Counted from the stretch's first letter, positions 37,560 through 48,469 are shown. The stretch: DNA of 64,000 nt from Streptomyces sp. ISL-11 (GCF_018614525.1 NZ_JAGGOL010000013.1:1-64000); one strand, 5' to 3'. The notes: generated from the letters alone by a model not told the origin. A program made the numbers and translations.

Positions 37560-38099
37560 TTACTTACCCGCCTTTCCGACCTTGCGGCGGATGACCTCAC
37601 CCGCATACTTCACGCCCTTGGCCTTGTAGGGGTCGGGCTTGCGAAGCTTGCGGATGTTGGCGGCGACCTCGCCGACCTTCTGCTTGTCGATGCCCTCGAC
37701 GCTGAGCTTGGTCGGGGACTCCACCTTGAAGGTGATGCCCTCGGGGGCCTCGACCAGGATCGGGTGGCTGTAGCCCAGGGCGAACTCCAGGTTGGAGCCC
37801 TTCGCCTGGACGCGGTAACCGACACCGCTGATCTCAAGAGCCTTGCTGTAGCCCGCGGTCACGCCGGTGATCATGTTCGCCACCAGCGTGCGGGACAGGC
37901 CGTGCAGGGCCTTGTTCTGACGCTCGTCGTTCGGACGCGAGACGACAAGAGTGCCGTCCTCGTCCTTAGCGATCTCGATGGGCGCGGCGACAGCGTGCGT
38001 GAGGGAGCCCTTGGGACCCTTCACGTGCACCGTGCGGCCATCGATGGTGACGTCCACACCAGCGGGAACCTGGATGGGCAGCCGTCCAATACGCGACAT
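37560..38099 (-). CDS. rplF: 50S ribosomal protein L6
   Basis: A 179-aa protein starting [20 protein letters not shown]. The two L6 repeats are visible, with [20 protein letters not shown] and the conserved [20 protein letters not shown] near the C-terminus. It binds near the sarcin-ricin loop. It is 21 bp after rpsH. Confidence 0.99.
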   Translation of the reverse strand: MSRIGRLPIQVPAGVDVTIDGRTVHVKGPKGSLTHAVAAPIEIAKDEDGTLVVSRPNDERQNKALHGLSRTLVANMITGVTAGYSKALEISGVGYRVQAKGSNLEFALGYSHPILVEAPEGITFKVESPTKLSVEGIDKQKVGEVAANIRKLRKPDPYKAKGVKYAGEVIRRKVGKAGK

Positions 38100-38120
38100 T
38101 GGCTATTCCTCCGTTCCCGA

Positions 38121-38519
38121 TTACCAGACGTAGGCGAGGACTTCCCCACCCACGCCCTTCTTGCTGGCCTGCTGGCCGGTCAGGAGACCGTGGGACGTGG
38201 AGATGATCGCCACGCCCAGGCCGCCGAGGACCTTCGGCAGGTTGGTGGACTTTGCGTAGACCCGCAGGCCCGGCTTCGAGATGCGCTTGATGCCGGCGAT
38301 CGAGCGCTCGCGGTTCGGGCCGAACTTCAGCTCGAGGGTCAGGGACTTGCCGACCTCGGCGTCCTCGACCTTCCAGCCGGTGATGTAGCCCTCCTGCTGG
38401 AGGATCTCCGCGATGTGCGACTTGATCTTGCTGTGCGGCATCGACACGGAGTCGTGGTATGCCGAGTTAGCGTTTCGCAGACGCGTCAGCATGTCTGCGA
38501 TCGGATCGGTCATGGTCAT
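38121..38519 (-). CDS. rpsH: 30S ribosomal protein S8
   Basis: A 132-aa protein starting [20 protein letters not shown] at the ATG at 38519 (an ATG two codons on is also possible). [20 protein letters not shown] and [20 protein letters not shown] are S8 motifs. S8 is the usual autorepressor of spc operons. A 256-bp gap separates it from rpsN, with a 7-bp stem (38639-38645 with 38663-38669); this gap could hold a regulatory site. Confidence 0.98.
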   Translation of the reverse strand: MTMTDPIADMLTRLRNANSAYHDSVSMPHSKIKSHIAEILQQEGYITGWKVEDAEVGKSLTLELKFGPNRERSIAGIKRISKPGLRVYAKSTNLPKVLGGLGVAIISTSHGLLTGQQASKKGVGGEVLAYVW

Positions 38520-38775
38520 GTTTGGCCTTCGGCCTCTCTCGCCGTGGTTTCCTATCTGCGCCATCCCTCTCCCCGAGCAGAGTCGGAGCGGGTGCGGTGC
38601 GGGGACCTACGGCGTAGTAAGCGACTTTAAGCGGGCTTGCGCCCGCGGGCGGTCATGGGCGGCGGGCGCCCAACCCTTCCACTCTACGTGAGCGCGAAGC
38701 TCACCGGAGAAGATCGGGTCGGGCGACCACCGTCCAGGATGCTTACCGAGAGCCCTGGTCAACCCAAGTGGGTTG

Positions 38776-38961
38776 TTACCAGGAGCTCTTGGTCACGCCC
38801 GGCAGCTCGCCACGGTGAGCCATCTCACGAAGGCACACGCGGCACAGGCCGAACTTGCGGTAGACGGAGTGCGGGCGGCCACAGCGCTGGCAGCGGGTGT
38901 AGGCACGCACACCGAACTTGGGCTTACGAGCAGCCTTCGCGATGAGGGACTTCTTCGCCAT
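38776..38961 (-). CDS. rpsN: 30S ribosomal protein S14, type Z (zinc-binding)
   Basis: A 61-aa S14 of the short zinc-ribbon class, [20 protein letters not shown], with two CxxC pairs (CQRC and CRVC). The zinc form here, together with zinc-type L36, marks these as the zinc-replete housekeeping versions. The start is the ATG at 38961, 5 bp after the rplE stop. Confidence 0.98.
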   Translation of the reverse strand: MAKKSLIAKAARKPKFGVRAYTRCQRCGRPHSVYRKFGLCRVCLREMAHRGELPGVTKSSW

Positions 38962-38966
38962 CTCGC

Positions 38967-39527
38967 TTACGCCTCCTTGAACGGGAAGCCGAGGTGACGA
39001 AGGAGGGCGCGGCCCTCGTCGTCGTTGGTCGCCGTGGTGACCACGGTGATGTCCATACCCCGGACGCGGTCGATCTTGTCCTGGTCGATCTCGTGGAACA
39101 TGACCTGCTCCGTGAGACCGAAGGTGTAGTTGCCCCGGCCGTCGAACTGCTTGGGGGACAGACCACGGAAGTCGCGGATGCGCGGGAGCGCGAGCGACAG
39201 GGTGCGGTCCAGGAACTCCCACATGCGGTCACCACGGAGGGTGACGTGGGCACCGATCGGCTGGCCCTCACGCAGCTTGAACTGCGCGATGGACTTGCGA
39301 GCCTTGGTGACCGCGGGCTTCTGACCGGTGATCGTGGTGAGGTCGCGGATGGCGCCCTCGATCAGCTTGGAGTCGCGGGCGGCGTCGCCCACACCCATGT
39401 TGACCACGATCTTGGTCAGACCCGGAACCTGCATGATGTTCTCGAAGGAGAACTCCTCACGCAGCTTGCCGACGATCTCTTCGCGGTAGCGCTGCTTGAG
39501 GCGCGGCGCGTTGGTGGTGGCAGTCAT
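38967..39527 (-). CDS. rplE: 50S ribosomal protein L5
   Basis: A 186-aa 5S-rRNA-binding protein. [60 protein letters not shown] and the C-terminal [20 protein letters not shown] are canonical. Its ATG overlaps the rplX stop by one base. Confidence 0.99.
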   Translation of the reverse strand: MTATTNAPRLKQRYREEIVGKLREEFSFENIMQVPGLTKIVVNMGVGDAARDSKLIEGAIRDLTTITGQKPAVTKARKSIAQFKLREGQPIGAHVTLRGDRMWEFLDRTLSLALPRIRDFRGLSPKQFDGRGNYTFGLTEQVMFHEIDQDKIDRVRGMDITVVTTATNDDEGRALLRHLGFPFKEA

Positions 39528-39850
39528 CAGATGTCCTCACCGGTCCGCTTGGCAACGCGGATCTTGTTGCCCTCGTCGTCGAAGCGGTATCCGACGCGGG
39601 TGACGACCTTGTTGCCGTCCTTCTCCACCACGAGCTGAACGTTGCTCACGTGGATCGGGGCCTCGGTCGTCACGATGCCGCCGGTCTTGGAACCACGAGC
39701 GGTCTGGCCGGCCTTGGTGTGCTTCTTGACCCGGTTGACACCCTCGACGAGGACGCGGTCCTGAGCGGGGTAGGCCACGATGACCTTGCCCTGCTTGCCC
39801 TTGTCCTTACCGGTGATGACCTGAACCAGGTCGCCCTTCTTGATCTTCAT
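39527..39850 (-). CDS. rplX: 50S ribosomal protein L24
   Basis: A 107-aa assembly initiator protein with the KOW motif [20 protein letters not shown] at the N-terminus. [20 protein letters not shown] and IHVSNVQLV follow. It starts 3 bp after rplN and overlaps the rplE start. Confidence 0.99.
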   Translation of the reverse strand: MKIKKGDLVQVITGKDKGKQGKVIVAYPAQDRVLVEGVNRVKKHTKAGQTARGSKTGGIVTTEAPIHVSNVQLVVEKDGNKVVTRVGYRFDDEGNKIRVAKRTGEDI

Positions 39851-39853
39851 CGG

Positions 39854-40222
39854 TTACAGCACCTCCGGCGCGAGCGAGACGATCTTCATGAACTTCTTCT
39901 CGCGCAGCTCTCGGCCCACCGGGCCGAAGATACGGGTGCCGCGGGGGTCACCGTCGTTCTTGAGGATGACGGCGGCGTTCTCGTCGAAACGAATGTACGA
40001 GCCGTCCGGACGGCGGCGCTCCTTGACGGTGCGAACGATGACCGCCTTGATGACGTCACCCTTCTTCACGTTGCCACCGGGGATCGCATCCTTGACGGTG
40101 GCGACGATGACGTCACCGATGCCCGCGTAGCGGCGACCCGAGCCACCGAGAACACGGATGCAAAGGATCTCCTTGGCACCAGTGTTGTCGGCGACGCGAA
40201 GTCGCGACTCCTGCTGGATCAC
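39854..40222 (-). CDS. rplN: 50S ribosomal protein L14
   Basis: A 122-aa protein, [20 protein letters not shown], with [40 protein letters not shown] and [20 protein letters not shown]. It sits at intersubunit bridges and binds the silencing factor RsfS. It is the first gene of the spc group, 131 bp after rpsQ and past a terminator-like hairpin. Confidence 0.99.
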   Translation of the reverse strand: MIQQESRLRVADNTGAKEILCIRVLGGSGRRYAGIGDVIVATVKDAIPGGNVKKGDVIKAVIVRTVKERRRPDGSYIRFDENAAVILKNDGDPRGTRIFGPVGRELREKKFMKIVSLAPEVL

Positions 40223-40250
40223 GTCTATCTCCTGATCGTCTGCCGGTTCC

Positions 40251-40282
40251 CGGTGAGGGGCTCCTTGCGAAGCCCCTCACCG
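40251..40282 (-). terminator. Terminator between the S10 and spc operons
   Basis: CGGTGAGGGGCT (40251-40262) pairs perfectly with AGCCCCTCACCG (40271-40282) with an 8-nt loop, between rpsQ and rplN. A second stem, AATTCCC/GGGAATT (40334-40351), immediately follows the rpsQ stop and resembles a stem in the rpsJ leader (45735-45752). Confidence 0.8.
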
Positions 40283-40353
40283 AGCCTGGCGGAACTTGCC
40301 TGGGGGCTAATGCCCTCAGGCCGTTTACTGAGGAATTCCCTTGCGGGAATTAC

Positions 40354-40635
40354 CTACTTGGCCTTCTCGAGGATCTCGACGATGCGCCAGCGCTTGCTGG
40401 ACGACAGCGGACGCGTCTCCATGATGAGGACACGGTCGCCGACGCCGGCAGCGTTCTGCTCGTCGTGCGCCTTGAGCTTGTTCGTACGGCGGATGACCTT
40501 GCCGTACAGCGCGTGCTTGACGCGGTCCTCGACAGCGACGACGACGGTCTTGTCCATCTTGTCGCTGACGACGAGACCCTCACGGGTCTTGCGGAAGCCG
40601 CGCTCGTTCGTCTCAGTCACATTCTTCTCGCTCAT
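40354..40635 (-). CDS. rpsQ: 30S ribosomal protein S17
   Basis: A 93-aa OB-fold protein. [40 protein letters not shown] and [20 protein letters not shown] are canonical S17. Last gene of the S10 operon; its ATG overlaps the rpmC stop by one base. Confidence 0.98.
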   Translation of the reverse strand: MSEKNVTETNERGFRKTREGLVVSDKMDKTVVVAVEDRVKHALYGKVIRRTNKLKAHDEQNAAGVGDRVLIMETRPLSSSKRWRIVEILEKAK

Positions 40636-40859
40636 CAGGCGCTCTCCACCGTCTCGATGCCCAGCTCGCGCTCGCGCATCAGGGTGTAGATCCGGGCGAT
40701 GTCCTTACGGACGGACTTGAGCCGACCGTGGTTCTCGAGCTGCCCGGTCGCCGCCTGGAAGCGGAGGTTGAACAGCTCTTCCTTGGCCTCACGGAGCTTC
40801 GCGACGAGGTCCTCGTCGTTGAGCTCACGCAGCTCGGTCGCCTTGATACCAGCGGCCAT
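40635..40859 (-). CDS. rpmC: 50S ribosomal protein L29
   Basis: A 74-aa two-helix protein at the peptide exit, [20 protein letters not shown] with [20 protein letters not shown] and [17 protein letters not shown]. The ATG at 40859 is preceded directly by an in-frame GTG at 40862; the ATG gives the usual length. It overlaps the rplP stop. Confidence 0.98.
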   Translation of the reverse strand: MAAGIKATELRELNDEDLVAKLREAKEELFNLRFQAATGQLENHGRLKSVRKDIARIYTLMRERELGIETVESA

Positions 40860-41278
40860 CACGACTCACCTGCCTCGCGCCGAACAATGCGGCACTTCAT
40901 CGGAAGCTTGTGGGCGGCGCGGGTCAGCGCCTCCTTAGCAACCTTTTCATTCGGGAAGGACAGCTCGAACATCACCCGACCGGGCTTGACGTTCGCGATC
41001 CACCACTCCGGGGAACCCTTACCGGAACCCATGCGGGTCTCGGCGGGCTTCTTCGTCAGCGGACGGTCGGGGTAGATGTTGATCCACACCTTGCCGCCAC
41101 GCTTGATGTGACGCGTCATGGCGATACGAGCGGACTCGATCTGACGGTTCGTCACGTAGGCCGGGGTCAGGGCCTGGATGCCGTACTCACCGAACGCGAG
41201 CTCGGTGCCACCCTTGGCCATGCCCGAGCGCTTCGGGTGGTGCTGCTTGCGGTGCTTGACCCTGCGAGGGATCAGCAT
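40859..41278 (-). CDS. rplP: 50S ribosomal protein L16
   Basis: A 139-aa protein starting [80 protein letters not shown] are canonical. It helps position A-site tRNA. Arg and Met in RMGSGKG match the hydroxylation/avilamycin-site region and look wild type. It is 5 bp after rpsC. Confidence 0.99.
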   Translation of the reverse strand: MLIPRRVKHRKQHHPKRSGMAKGGTELAFGEYGIQALTPAYVTNRQIESARIAMTRHIKRGGKVWINIYPDRPLTKKPAETRMGSGKGSPEWWIANVKPGRVMFELSFPNEKVAKEALTRAAHKLPMKCRIVRREAGES

Positions 41279-41283
41279 GTCGG

Positions 41284-42111
41284 TCAGGCCTCCGTTCCGG
41301 TGGACTCGGCCGGAGCAGCGGCGGTCGCGTCGGCCTTGGGGGCCTCGGCGGCGTTCTGCTGCGGCTTGCGGCCGCGGCCGCCACGCTCGCCGCCACGGCC
41401 ACCACGGGCCGGACGGTCCTGGGCGCCACCGCGCGACGGGCGGTTGCCCGCACGGGCGGCGGCGTTCTCGGCGCGGACCTCGGCGATGTTCTTGACGTCG
41501 CCCTTGTAGATCCAGACCTTGACGCCAATACGACCGAAGGTCGTCTTGGCCTCGAAGAAGCCGTAGTCCACGTTCGCGCGGAGCGTGTGCAGGGGCACAC
41601 GGCCCTCGCGGTAGAACTCCGAGCGGGACATCTCGGCGCCGCCGAGACGGCCACCACACTGGATCTTGATGCCCTTGGCGCCGGCCTTCATCGTCGACTG
41701 CATGCTCTTACGCATGGCGCGACGGAAGGAGACGCGGGAGGACAGCTGCTCGGCGACGGCCTGGGCCACCAGCTGAGCGTCCACCTCGGGGTTCTTGACC
41801 TCGAGGATGTTCAGCTGGACCTGCTTGCCGGTCAGCTTCTCCAGCTCGCCGCGGATGCGGTCGGCCTCGGCGCCGCGGCGACCGATGACGATGCCCGGAC
41901 GAGCGGTGTGGATGTCGACGCGGACGCGGTCGCGGGTGCGCTCGATCTCAACCTTCGAGATACCGGCGCGCTCCATGCCCTTCGTCATCATGCGACGAAT
42001 GGCAACGTCTTCCTTGACGTAGTCCTTGTACAGCTTGTCGGCGTACCAACGCGACTTGAAGTCGGTGGTAATGCCGAGCCGGAACCCGTGCGGGTTAACC
42101 TTCTGGCCCAT
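41284..42111 (-). CDS. rpsC: 30S ribosomal protein S3
   Basis: A 275-aa protein. [20 protein letters not shown], a KH domain ([20 protein letters not shown]) and [20 protein letters not shown] are canonical. The C-terminal 55 residues are a low-complexity Gly/Arg then Ala/Pro/Glu tail ([20 protein letters not shown]), an actinobacterial extension. It forms part of the mRNA entry helicase. It overlaps the rplV stop by one base. Confidence 0.99.
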   Translation of the reverse strand: MGQKVNPHGFRLGITTDFKSRWYADKLYKDYVKEDVAIRRMMTKGMERAGISKVEIERTRDRVRVDIHTARPGIVIGRRGAEADRIRGELEKLTGKQVQLNILEVKNPEVDAQLVAQAVAEQLSSRVSFRRAMRKSMQSTMKAGAKGIKIQCGGRLGGAEMSRSEFYREGRVPLHTLRANVDYGFFEAKTTFGRIGVKVWIYKGDVKNIAEVRAENAAARAGNRPSRGGAQDRPARGGRGGERGGRGRKPQQNAAEAPKADATAAAPAESTGTEA

Positions 42112-42458
42112 TACCGGGTTCCTTCCTTGCTGCTGACGACCACGGTGATGTGGCTGGTCCGCTTGCGGATCCGGTAGGCGCGGCCCTGGGCACGCGGACG
42201 GAACCGCTTCAGGGTCGGGCCCTCGTCGACGTACGCCTCAGTGATGACGAGGCTGCCGGCGTCGGTGTGGTCGTAGTTGTGCGCAGCGTTGGCAATGGCG
42301 CTGTCAAGCACCTTGCCAACCGGCACGCTCGCGGCCTGCGGGGCGAAACGCAGGACCGCCTGAGCCTCCGTGGCATCCATGCCACGGATAAGGTCCACCA
42401 CTCGGCGGGCCTTCATGGGCGTGACGCGGATGTACCGCGCCTGGGCCCTGGCTTCCAT
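42111..42458 (-). CDS. rplV: 50S ribosomal protein L22
   Basis: A 115-aa tunnel protein starting [20 protein letters not shown] at the ATG at 42458. [20 protein letters not shown] and the tunnel-loop region [20 protein letters not shown] are intact, with no macrolide-type loop deletion seen. Confidence 0.99.
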   Translation of the reverse strand: MEARAQARYIRVTPMKARRVVDLIRGMDATEAQAVLRFAPQAASVPVGKVLDSAIANAAHNYDHTDAGSLVITEAYVDEGPTLKRFRPRAQGRAYRIRKRTSHITVVVSSKEGTR

Positions 42459-42500
42459 GGTTGTCCCTTCGGTGTCGTTCATAGTCTTCGCACCCCGCCT

Positions 42501-42782
42501 TTAGCGGCGCTTCGACTTGCGGTCGTCCTTGACGTGGCCGCGGAAGGTGCGGGTCGGCGCAAACTCGCCGAGCTTGTGGCCGACCATGGACTCGGTGACG
42601 AACACCGGGACATGCGTCTTGCCGTTGTGCACCGCGAGCGTGTGGCCGAGCATGGCCGGCACGATCATGGAGCGACGGGACCAGGTCTTGATGACGTTTT
42701 TGGTGCCTGCTTCGTTCTGGACATCCACCTTCTTGATCAGGTGGTCGTCGACGAAGGGCCCCTTCTTGAGACTACGCGGCAT
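42501..42782 (-). CDS. rpsS: 30S ribosomal protein S19
   Basis: A 93-aa head protein, [20 protein letters not shown], with [20 protein letters not shown] and [20 protein letters not shown]. It binds S13 and 16S rRNA. It lies 12 bp after rplB. Confidence 0.99.
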   Translation of the reverse strand: MPRSLKKGPFVDDHLIKKVDVQNEAGTKNVIKTWSRRSMIVPAMLGHTLAVHNGKTHVPVFVTESMVGHKLGEFAPTRTFRGHVKDDRKSKRR

Positions 42783-42794
42783 CTAAACCCGCTC

Positions 42795-43631
42795 CTAGCG
42801 CTTCTTGTTCGTCTTGCGGCGGCGGACGATGTACTTGCTGGACGCCTTCTTCGGCGACCGAGTACGACCCTCCTTCTGACCCCACGGCGAGACCGGGTGG
42901 CGACCACCGGAAGTCTTGCCTTCACCACCACCGTGCGGGTGGTCAACCGGGTTCATCGCGACACCGCGGACGGTCGGGCGAACGCCCTTCCAGCGCATAC
43001 GGCCGGCCTTGCCCCAGTTGATGTTCGACTGCTCGGCGTTGCCGACCTCGCCAACGGTGGCGCGGCAGCGGACGTCGACCAGGCGGACCTCACCGGACGG
43101 CATACGAAGGTGGGCGTACTGCCCCTCCTTCGCCAGCAGCTGCACGGACGAACCGGCAGAGCGAGCGAACTTCGCGCCGCCGCCGGGCCGCAGCTCGATG
43201 GCGTGGATGGTGGTACCGACCGGGATGTTGCGCAGCGGGAGGTTGTTGCCCGGCTTGATGTCGGCGCCAGCGCCGTTCTCAATCCGGTCACCCTGCTGCA
43301 GCTTGGCCGGGGCGATGATGTAGCGCTTCTCGCCGTCTGCGTAGTGCAGAAGCGCGATGCGCGCGGTGCGGTTGGGGTCGTACTCGATGTGCGCGACCTT
43401 GGCCGGCACGCCGTCCTTGTCGTGACGACGGAAGTCGATCACTCGGTAGGCGCGCTTGTGGCCACCGCCCTGGTGGCGAACGGTCACACGACCGGTGTTG
43501 TTACGGCCGCCCTTGCTGTGCAGGGGGCGGACCAGCGACTTCTCCGGCGTGGACCGCGTGATCTCGACAAAGTCGGCGACGCTGGAGCCACGACGGCCCG
43601 GGGTCGTCGGCTTGTACTTGCGGATACCCAT
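42795..43631 (-). CDS. rplB: 50S ribosomal protein L2
   Basis: A 278-aa protein near the peptidyl-transferase centre. [60 protein letters not shown] with the conserved functional His, and the basic tail [10 protein letters not shown] are all present. It is 39 bp after rplW. Confidence 0.99.
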   Translation of the reverse strand: MGIRKYKPTTPGRRGSSVADFVEITRSTPEKSLVRPLHSKGGRNNTGRVTVRHQGGGHKRAYRVIDFRRHDKDGVPAKVAHIEYDPNRTARIALLHYADGEKRYIIAPAKLQQGDRIENGAGADIKPGNNLPLRNIPVGTTIHAIELRPGGGAKFARSAGSSVQLLAKEGQYAHLRMPSGEVRLVDVRCRATVGEVGNAEQSNINWGKAGRMRWKGVRPTVRGVAMNPVDHPHGGGEGKTSGGRHPVSPWGQKEGRTRSPKKASSKYIVRRRKTNKKR

Positions 43632-43670
43632 TTCTCAGTCCTCGTCCGATATCGGACGACTCGGACTCCG

Positions 43671-43994
43671 TTAGGAGACCGGGCCGCCGAAGATGTCGAT
43701 TCGGTCGCCCTCTGCGAGGGTCACGATGGCGCGCTTGGTGTTGGCGCGCTTGCCGAAACCGGTCTTGGTGCGCTTGCGCTTACCCTGACGGTTGATCGTG
43801 TTGACCCCGGTGACCTTGACCGAGAAGACCGCCTCGACGGCCTGCTTGATCTGGGTCTTGTTGGCGCGCGGGTCGACGATGAACGTGTACTTGTTCTCGT
43901 CCAGCAGCGCGTAGCTCTTCTCCGAGACAACCGGCTTGACCAGGAGGTCGCGCGGGTCCGTGAAGGTCTTGCTGGTGACGACGGCCTCAGTCAT
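43671..43994 (-). CDS. rplW: 50S ribosomal protein L23
   Basis: A 107-aa protein at the tunnel exit that docks trigger factor and [43 protein letters not shown] and [20 protein letters not shown] are canonical. Its ATG overlaps the rplD stop by one base. Confidence 0.99.
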   Translation of the reverse strand: MTEAVVTSKTFTDPRDLLVKPVVSEKSYALLDENKYTFIVDPRANKTQIKQAVEAVFSVKVTGVNTINRQGKRKRTKTGFGKRANTKRAIVTLAEGDRIDIFGGPVS

Positions 43995-44644
43995 CAGGCG
44001 TCGCTCCCTTCGGTCTCAACGGCCTTGGGGCCAGACACGAAGGACTCGAAGGCGGTCTTGGTGAAGACCACGTCGTCCGAGACGAGCACGTCGTACGTGT
44101 TCAGCTGGCCCGGCTCCAGGATGTGGACCTGGGGCAGGTTACGAGCGGACAGCCACGCGGCCTCGTCGGCGCGGTCGACGACCAGGAGCACGTTCTTGCG
44201 CTCCGAGATCTTGCCGAACAGCGTCTTGGCGGCCTTGGTGGAGACCTCGCCCTCGACCACGCCGGTGACGACGTGGATGCGGGAGTTGCGCGCCCGGTCG
44301 GTGAGGGCACCGCGCAGGGCGGCGGCCTTCATCTTCTTGGGGGTGCGCTGCGAGTAGTCACGCGGCTGCGGGCCGTGGACGACGCCACCGCCGGCGAACT
44401 GCGGCGCGCGGGTCGAGCCCTGACGGGCGCGGCCGGTGCCCTTCTGGCGGTAAGGCTTGCGGCCACCGCCGCGGACCTCTCCGCGAGTCTTGGTCTTGTG
44501 CGTGCCCTGACGGGCAGCGGCCAGCTGCGCGACGACGACCTGGTGGATCAGCGGAATGCTGACCTTCGCGTCGAAGATCTCCGTGGGGAGCTCGACGGTC
44601 CCGGCCTTGTCGCCTGCCGGCGAAAGGATGTCAATGGTGCTCAT
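43994..44644 (-). CDS. rplD: 50S ribosomal protein L4
   Basis: A 216-aa protein starting at the ATG at 44644 ([20 protein letters not shown]). The tunnel loop [20 protein letters not shown] and [20 protein letters not shown] are intact. In many bacteria L4 autoregulates the S10 operon, and the long rpsJ leader here would allow that (inference). It is 7 bp after rplC. Confidence 0.99.
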   Translation of the reverse strand: MSTIDILSPAGDKAGTVELPTEIFDAKVSIPLIHQVVVAQLAAARQGTHKTKTRGEVRGGGRKPYRQKGTGRARQGSTRAPQFAGGGVVHGPQPRDYSQRTPKKMKAAALRGALTDRARNSRIHVVTGVVEGEVSTKAAKTLFGKISERKNVLLVVDRADEAAWLSARNLPQVHILEPGQLNTYDVLVSDDVVFTKTAFESFVSGPKAVETEGSDA

Positions 44645-44651
44645 CGTTACC

Positions 44652-45296
44652 TCAGGCCCCCTTGGCCGCGGTACGGACCAGGACGAGGCCGCCATTCGGA
44701 CCAGGAACCGCGCCCTTGATCAGGAGCAGGCCCTTCTCCGCGTCAACGGCGTGGACGGTCAGGTTCTGGGTGGTGACCCGCTCGTTGCCCATACGGCCCG
44801 CCATGCGCATGCCCTTGAACACACGGCCCGGGGTGGCGCAGCCACCGATGGAACCGGGCGAGCGGTGCTTGCGCTGGGTGCCGTGACCGGCGCCGAGGCC
44901 CTTGAAGTTGTGACGCTTCATGACACCGGCGAAGCCCTTGCCCTTGCTCTTGCCGGTGACGTCAACCTTGACGCCCGACTCGAACACGGCAGCGGTGATC
45001 TCCTGGCCGAGCACGTACTCGCCGGCGTCAGCGGTACGGAGCTCCACCAGGTGGCGGCGCGGGGTGACGTCGGCCTTGGCGAAGTGACCCTTGAGGGGCT
45101 TGTTCACCTTGCGCGGGTCGATCTCGCCGAAGGCGATCTGGACCGACTCGTAGCCGTCGCGGTCGTTGGTGCGGACCTGGGTGACGACGCAGGGCCCGGC
45201 CTTGACGACGGTCACCGGGACAACCCGGTTGTTCTCGTCCCAGACCTGGGTCATGCCGAGCTTCTCGCCCAGGACGCCCTTAATGTTCTTTGCCAT
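44652..45296 (-). CDS. rplC: 50S ribosomal protein L3
   Basis: A 214-aa protein starting at the ATG at 45296 ([20 protein letters not shown]). The central finger [20 protein letters not shown] near the peptidyl-transferase centre and [20 protein letters not shown] are canonical. It lies 13 bp after rpsJ. Confidence 0.99.
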   Translation of the reverse strand: MAKNIKGVLGEKLGMTQVWDENNRVVPVTVVKAGPCVVTQVRTNDRDGYESVQIAFGEIDPRKVNKPLKGHFAKADVTPRRHLVELRTADAGEYVLGQEITAAVFESGVKVDVTGKSKGKGFAGVMKRHNFKGLGAGHGTQRKHRSPGSIGGCATPGRVFKGMRMAGRMGNERVTTQNLTVHAVDAEKGLLLIKGAVPGPNGGLVLVRTAAKGA

Positions 45297-45309
45297 CTCG
45301 CGCGTCACC

Positions 45310-45618
45310 TCAGAGCTTGATCTCGATGTCGACGCCCGCCGGCAGGTCGAGGCGCATGAGCGAGTCAACCGTCTTCGGCGTGGGGTCGAGGATGTCGATG
45401 AGGCGCTTGTGCGTGCGCATCTCGAAGTGCTCGCGCGAGTCCTTGTACTTGTGCGGCGACTTGATGACGCAGTACACGTTCTTCTCAGTGGGCAGCGGCA
45501 CCGGGCCTGCGACCGACGCGCCAGTGCGCGTCACCGTCTCGACGATCTTCTTGGCAGAAGAGTCGATGACCTCGTGGTCGTAGGCCTTGAGCCGGATGCG
45601 GATCTTCTGTCCCGCCAT
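45310..45618 (-). CDS. rpsJ: 30S ribosomal protein S10 (NusE)
   Basis: A 102-aa protein, [20 protein letters not shown], with [20 protein letters not shown] and [20 protein letters not shown]. It is both a ribosomal head protein and the NusB/NusG partner in antitermination. First gene of the S10 operon, with a leader of about 350 nt. Confidence 0.99.
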   Translation of the reverse strand: MAGQKIRIRLKAYDHEVIDSSAKKIVETVTRTGASVAGPVPLPTEKNVYCVIKSPHKYKDSREHFEMRTHKRLIDILDPTPKTVDSLMRLDLPAGVDIEIKL

Positions 45619-45734
45619 GGCTACCTAGTAGTCCTGTCTCTCGTAACGCTCTGGGACTCGGTGTGCTGCGCCTCTTGCGGAAGCGCCGCCCTTCTCCGAC
45701 CCACGCGGTCGGGCGTGTCGCGCCCCTTCCGGTA

Positions 45735-45858
45735 AATTTCCCTGAGGAAATTCCCTGGTGAAGGGGGCTGTGGGGGAAGGACACCCACCGAGTGCCTGGC
45801 TGGGGCCACGCTGACACTTCCCGGAAGATTCCCGTACTTCCACCCCTGAGAAGGGGTG
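45735..45858 (-). promoter_or_regulatory. Structured leader of the S10 operon
   Basis: Two tight stems lie in the rpsJ leader: AATTTCC/GGAAATT (45735-45741 with 45746-45752, loop CTGA) and CACCCCT/AGGGGTG (45841-45847 with 45852-45858, loop GAGA on the plus strand). They may be a ribosomal-protein binding site or mRNA stabilisers. The remaining gap up to 46267 shows only the rpsJ promoter and the region upstream of the PIG-L gene. Confidence 0.5.
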
Positions 45859-45978
45859 ACGAGTACTGCGGGACTCGCTTCCAGTCCTCCCGGCGGGAGG
45901 CGCGCAGCATTGGCACTCAACCGAGCAACCTGAACAGTGTGCCATACAGTCCGGAAGAGGCGCCAATCGCAGCCGAAG

Positions 45979-46006
45979 AAGGTACCCCGAGCGGCGCAGT
46001 TGTCAA
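45979..46006 (-). promoter_or_regulatory. S10 operon promoter
   Basis: On the minus strand, a perfect TTGACA (46006-46001), a 16-bp spacer and TACCTT (45984-45979). Transcription would start near 45972, giving a leader of about 350 nt before rpsJ. Confidence 0.75.
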
Positions 46007-46267
46007 ACCACCCCGCCGACATACGGGACACTATGGTCGTGAAGGTCCAGGCTGCTCACCAACTGCCAGATGTTACCGGCAGGGGCCCCGCGTCCCGGCC
46101 GTCACCGCACCCCCAGGGCCGCCCGGGTCGCCCGTCTCCCGGACGCCCTTTCCGCCTTTGCCGTGGTTTGCCGTGGGCTTGAGCAACCGACGCGCCTCCC
46201 CGATCGTCTCCTGACACGCGGGGGCAGTGGGGGACTGTGTGCTGCACAACGGGACGGAGTCATGTAG

Positions 46268-48397
46268 TTGAACATCACACAGCGCATGGTGATATCCCGC
46301 CGGACCGCGCTCGCCGGCATCGCCGCCACCTCGCTGGCCGCGGCGGCGGGCTGCAGCGGCGGCGGCAGCAGGCCGAAGAAGCCCGGGCCCTCCCCCAGCC
46401 ACCTGAGAGCGGTGGACCCGCACGCCACGCAGCCGTTCGACAACGCCGCCAAGGACTCCCTGCTCCTGCAGGTCATGGCGCACCCCGACGACGACCTGTA
46501 CTTCATGAACCCCGACGCCGAGCACATCGTGCGCGCCGGGGTCCCCGTCGTCTCGGTCTACGTCACGGCCGGCGAGGCCGTCGGGCAGAACTGGATCGAG
46601 GGCATGCCCCCCAAGGGCAAGCCCGACAAGGCCGCCTACTCCTCCGCCCGCCACCAGGGCCTGCGCCAGGCGTACGCGGAGATGCTCGGCCTGGACCGGT
46701 TCACCCCCTGGAAGAAGTCCGTCCTGGACCTCGGGGGCGGCATCAAGGCGGAGACCAACGAGCTCGCCGACGGCAACCGCAGGGCTCAGCTGATCTTCCT
46801 CAACATCGCCATGCTCTCCGCGGACGAGATGCGCCTGCCGCTGCTCTGGGAGCGTCCCGAGGGCGAGATGCAGAGCCTCGTGGCCACCGGCTCCCCGTGC
46901 ACGACCAGCAGCACGTACCACCACGACACGCTCGTGGACACGCTCGCCGGCATCATGGACCGCTTCAAGCCGACCGTGATCCACACCATGGACCCGGACC
47001 CGGACTACCAGGTCCACGACGCCACCCACCCCAAGGACAACGACTACGGGGCCTGCTCCGACCACCGCGACCACACCCCGACCGCCCTCTTCACCTGGAA
47101 GGCGATGTCCCAGTGGGTGGCCGACAGGTCCAAGCGCGACGGGCACCCACCGCGCTTCGTGACCACGTCCTTCCGCGGCTACTACAACCAGCGCTGGCCG
47201 CACAATCTGCCGCCGGAGGTCGTGGAGCAGAAGCACCGCCTGGTCGAGGCGTACGGCGGCGATCCCTCCTGGGACTGCGGCAACCCCGCGGGCTGCGGTG
47301 ACTACGGCCAGGGCGGCGACCGCCCGATGAAGAACCGCAAGGGCTGGATCCGCTCCACCCACTACCGCTACAAGGGCGCCACCATGGCCCCCGGCACCGA
47401 CAAGGCCGGCCGCCTGGAGGCGTTCGGTGTCCTCGGTACCCAGGCCGTGCGCTGGGTGGAGTCCTCCCCCGGCAGCGGCCGTTGGGGCGAGCCGCAGAAC
47501 CTCGGCGGCGGCCCCCTGGCCCCCGCGCTGACCGCCGTGCGGGACTCCGCCGGGCGCCGGCTGCTGTTCGCCCTGCGGTTCTCCGCGCTGGCCGGCCTGG
47601 GGCGCCCCGACACCCGCGAGATCATGGTCCTGGAGGAGTCCTCCCCCGGCGGCCCCTTCAAGGACTGGCAGGGCCTCGGCAACCCCGAGCACCGGCCCGA
47701 CCGCGGCCGCCGCGTGGGCATGCCCGCCGCCGTCGCCACCCCGGACGGACGGGTCCACCTCTTCGTACGCAACGCCGGCAAGGGCGTCTCCAGCCGCGTG
47801 CGCGAGAGCGACGGCACGTGGGGGAAGTGGCAGAGCCTGCGCGGTCAGGAGATCCAGGACGGCCTGACCGTCCTGCTCGACCACGACAAGCGGGTCCACG
47901 TCTTCGGCGAGGGTCGCGACACCGTCCACCACTGGACGCAGGACGAGCCCGGCAAGCCGGTCCGCCACCAGCCCCTCAAGGGCCTCCCACAGCCCGGCGG
48001 GCTCCCCGGTGCGGCCCTCGGACCCGACGGCGCGGTGGCGGTCGTCTACCGTGCGCCCGCGGCCGTCAACCCGGTCGTGTACGGCTTCACACCGGGCTCG
48101 GAGGACGTACGCACCACCGAGCTGACGGATTTCGCCGGCTACGGGCCGCTGGCCGCCCTCACCCGGCCCGTGCGCGGCGAGCCTGACACCGTGATGGTGC
48201 TGGGCCGGGCCGTGAACGGCGAGATGCAGCTCACGGACGCACAGGCCCCCGACGCCGAACCGCTGCGCCTGTCGGGCCCGCTCGTGCCCGTGGGCACCTC
48301 CGGGCTCGCCATGGACGCGGGCCACCAGGTGTGCGTGGTCGGCATGAGCCCCGACGCCACGCCGTGGATCTGGCGCCCGGAGCTCCCGCACGCCTGA
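46268..48397 (+). CDS. Tat-exported lipoprotein with PIG-L deacetylase and beta-propeller-like domains
   Basis: A 709-aa protein. The signal carries a twin-arginine motif ISRRTALAG and a lipobox ending in LAAAAGC (Cys29). Residues 60-330 are a PIG-L/LmbE-type zinc deacetylase: [12 protein letters not shown] (71-82) and [13 protein letters not shown] with the other metal His residues. Family members de-N-acetylate GlcNAc-type sugars. The C-terminal 320 residues hold repeats such as [22 protein letters not shown] and [10 protein letters not shown], as in tectonin/PLL-like propellers that bind glycans (inference). I chose the TTG at 46268, 8 nt after GGAG; the ATG at 46286 also keeps the signal. 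It is the only gene between the str and S10 operons, on the opposite strand. Confidence 0.87.
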   Translation: MNITQRMVISRRTALAGIAATSLAAAAGCSGGGSRPKKPGPSPSHLRAVDPHATQPFDNAAKDSLLLQVMAHPDDDLYFMNPDAEHIVRAGVPVVSVYVTAGEAVGQNWIEGMPPKGKPDKAAYSSARHQGLRQAYAEMLGLDRFTPWKKSVLDLGGGIKAETNELADGNRRAQLIFLNIAMLSADEMRLPLLWERPEGEMQSLVATGSPCTTSSTYHHDTLVDTLAGIMDRFKPTVIHTMDPDPDYQVHDATHPKDNDYGACSDHRDHTPTALFTWKAMSQWVADRSKRDGHPPRFVTTSFRGYYNQRWPHNLPPEVVEQKHRLVEAYGGDPSWDCGNPAGCGDYGQGGDRPMKNRKGWIRSTHYRYKGATMAPGTDKAGRLEAFGVLGTQAVRWVESSPGSGRWGEPQNLGGGPLAPALTAVRDSAGRRLLFALRFSALAGLGRPDTREIMVLEESSPGGPFKDWQGLGNPEHRPDRGRRVGMPAAVATPDGRVHLFVRNAGKGVSSRVRESDGTWGKWQSLRGQEIQDGLTVLLDHDKRVHVFGEGRDTVHHWTQDEPGKPVRHQPLKGLPQPGGLPGAALGPDGAVAVVYRAPAAVNPVVYGFTPGSEDVRTTELTDFAGYGPLAALTRPVRGEPDTVMVLGRAVNGEMQLTDAQAPDAEPLRLSGPLVPVGTSGLAMDAGHQVCVVGMSPDATPWIWRPELPHA

Positions 48398-48469
48398 TCA
48401 CCCGGCATCCCGCCCGTGCGCGGTTCACCCTTCGGGGCGAAACCCGCCGGGCGCCTTCCAGGGCAAGCG

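Noticed and set aside
40334-40351. AATTCCC/GGGAATT stem as a strong terminator after rpsQ
   Set aside because: It is short and AT-rich; the 12-bp GC-rich hairpin at 40251-40282 is the better candidate.
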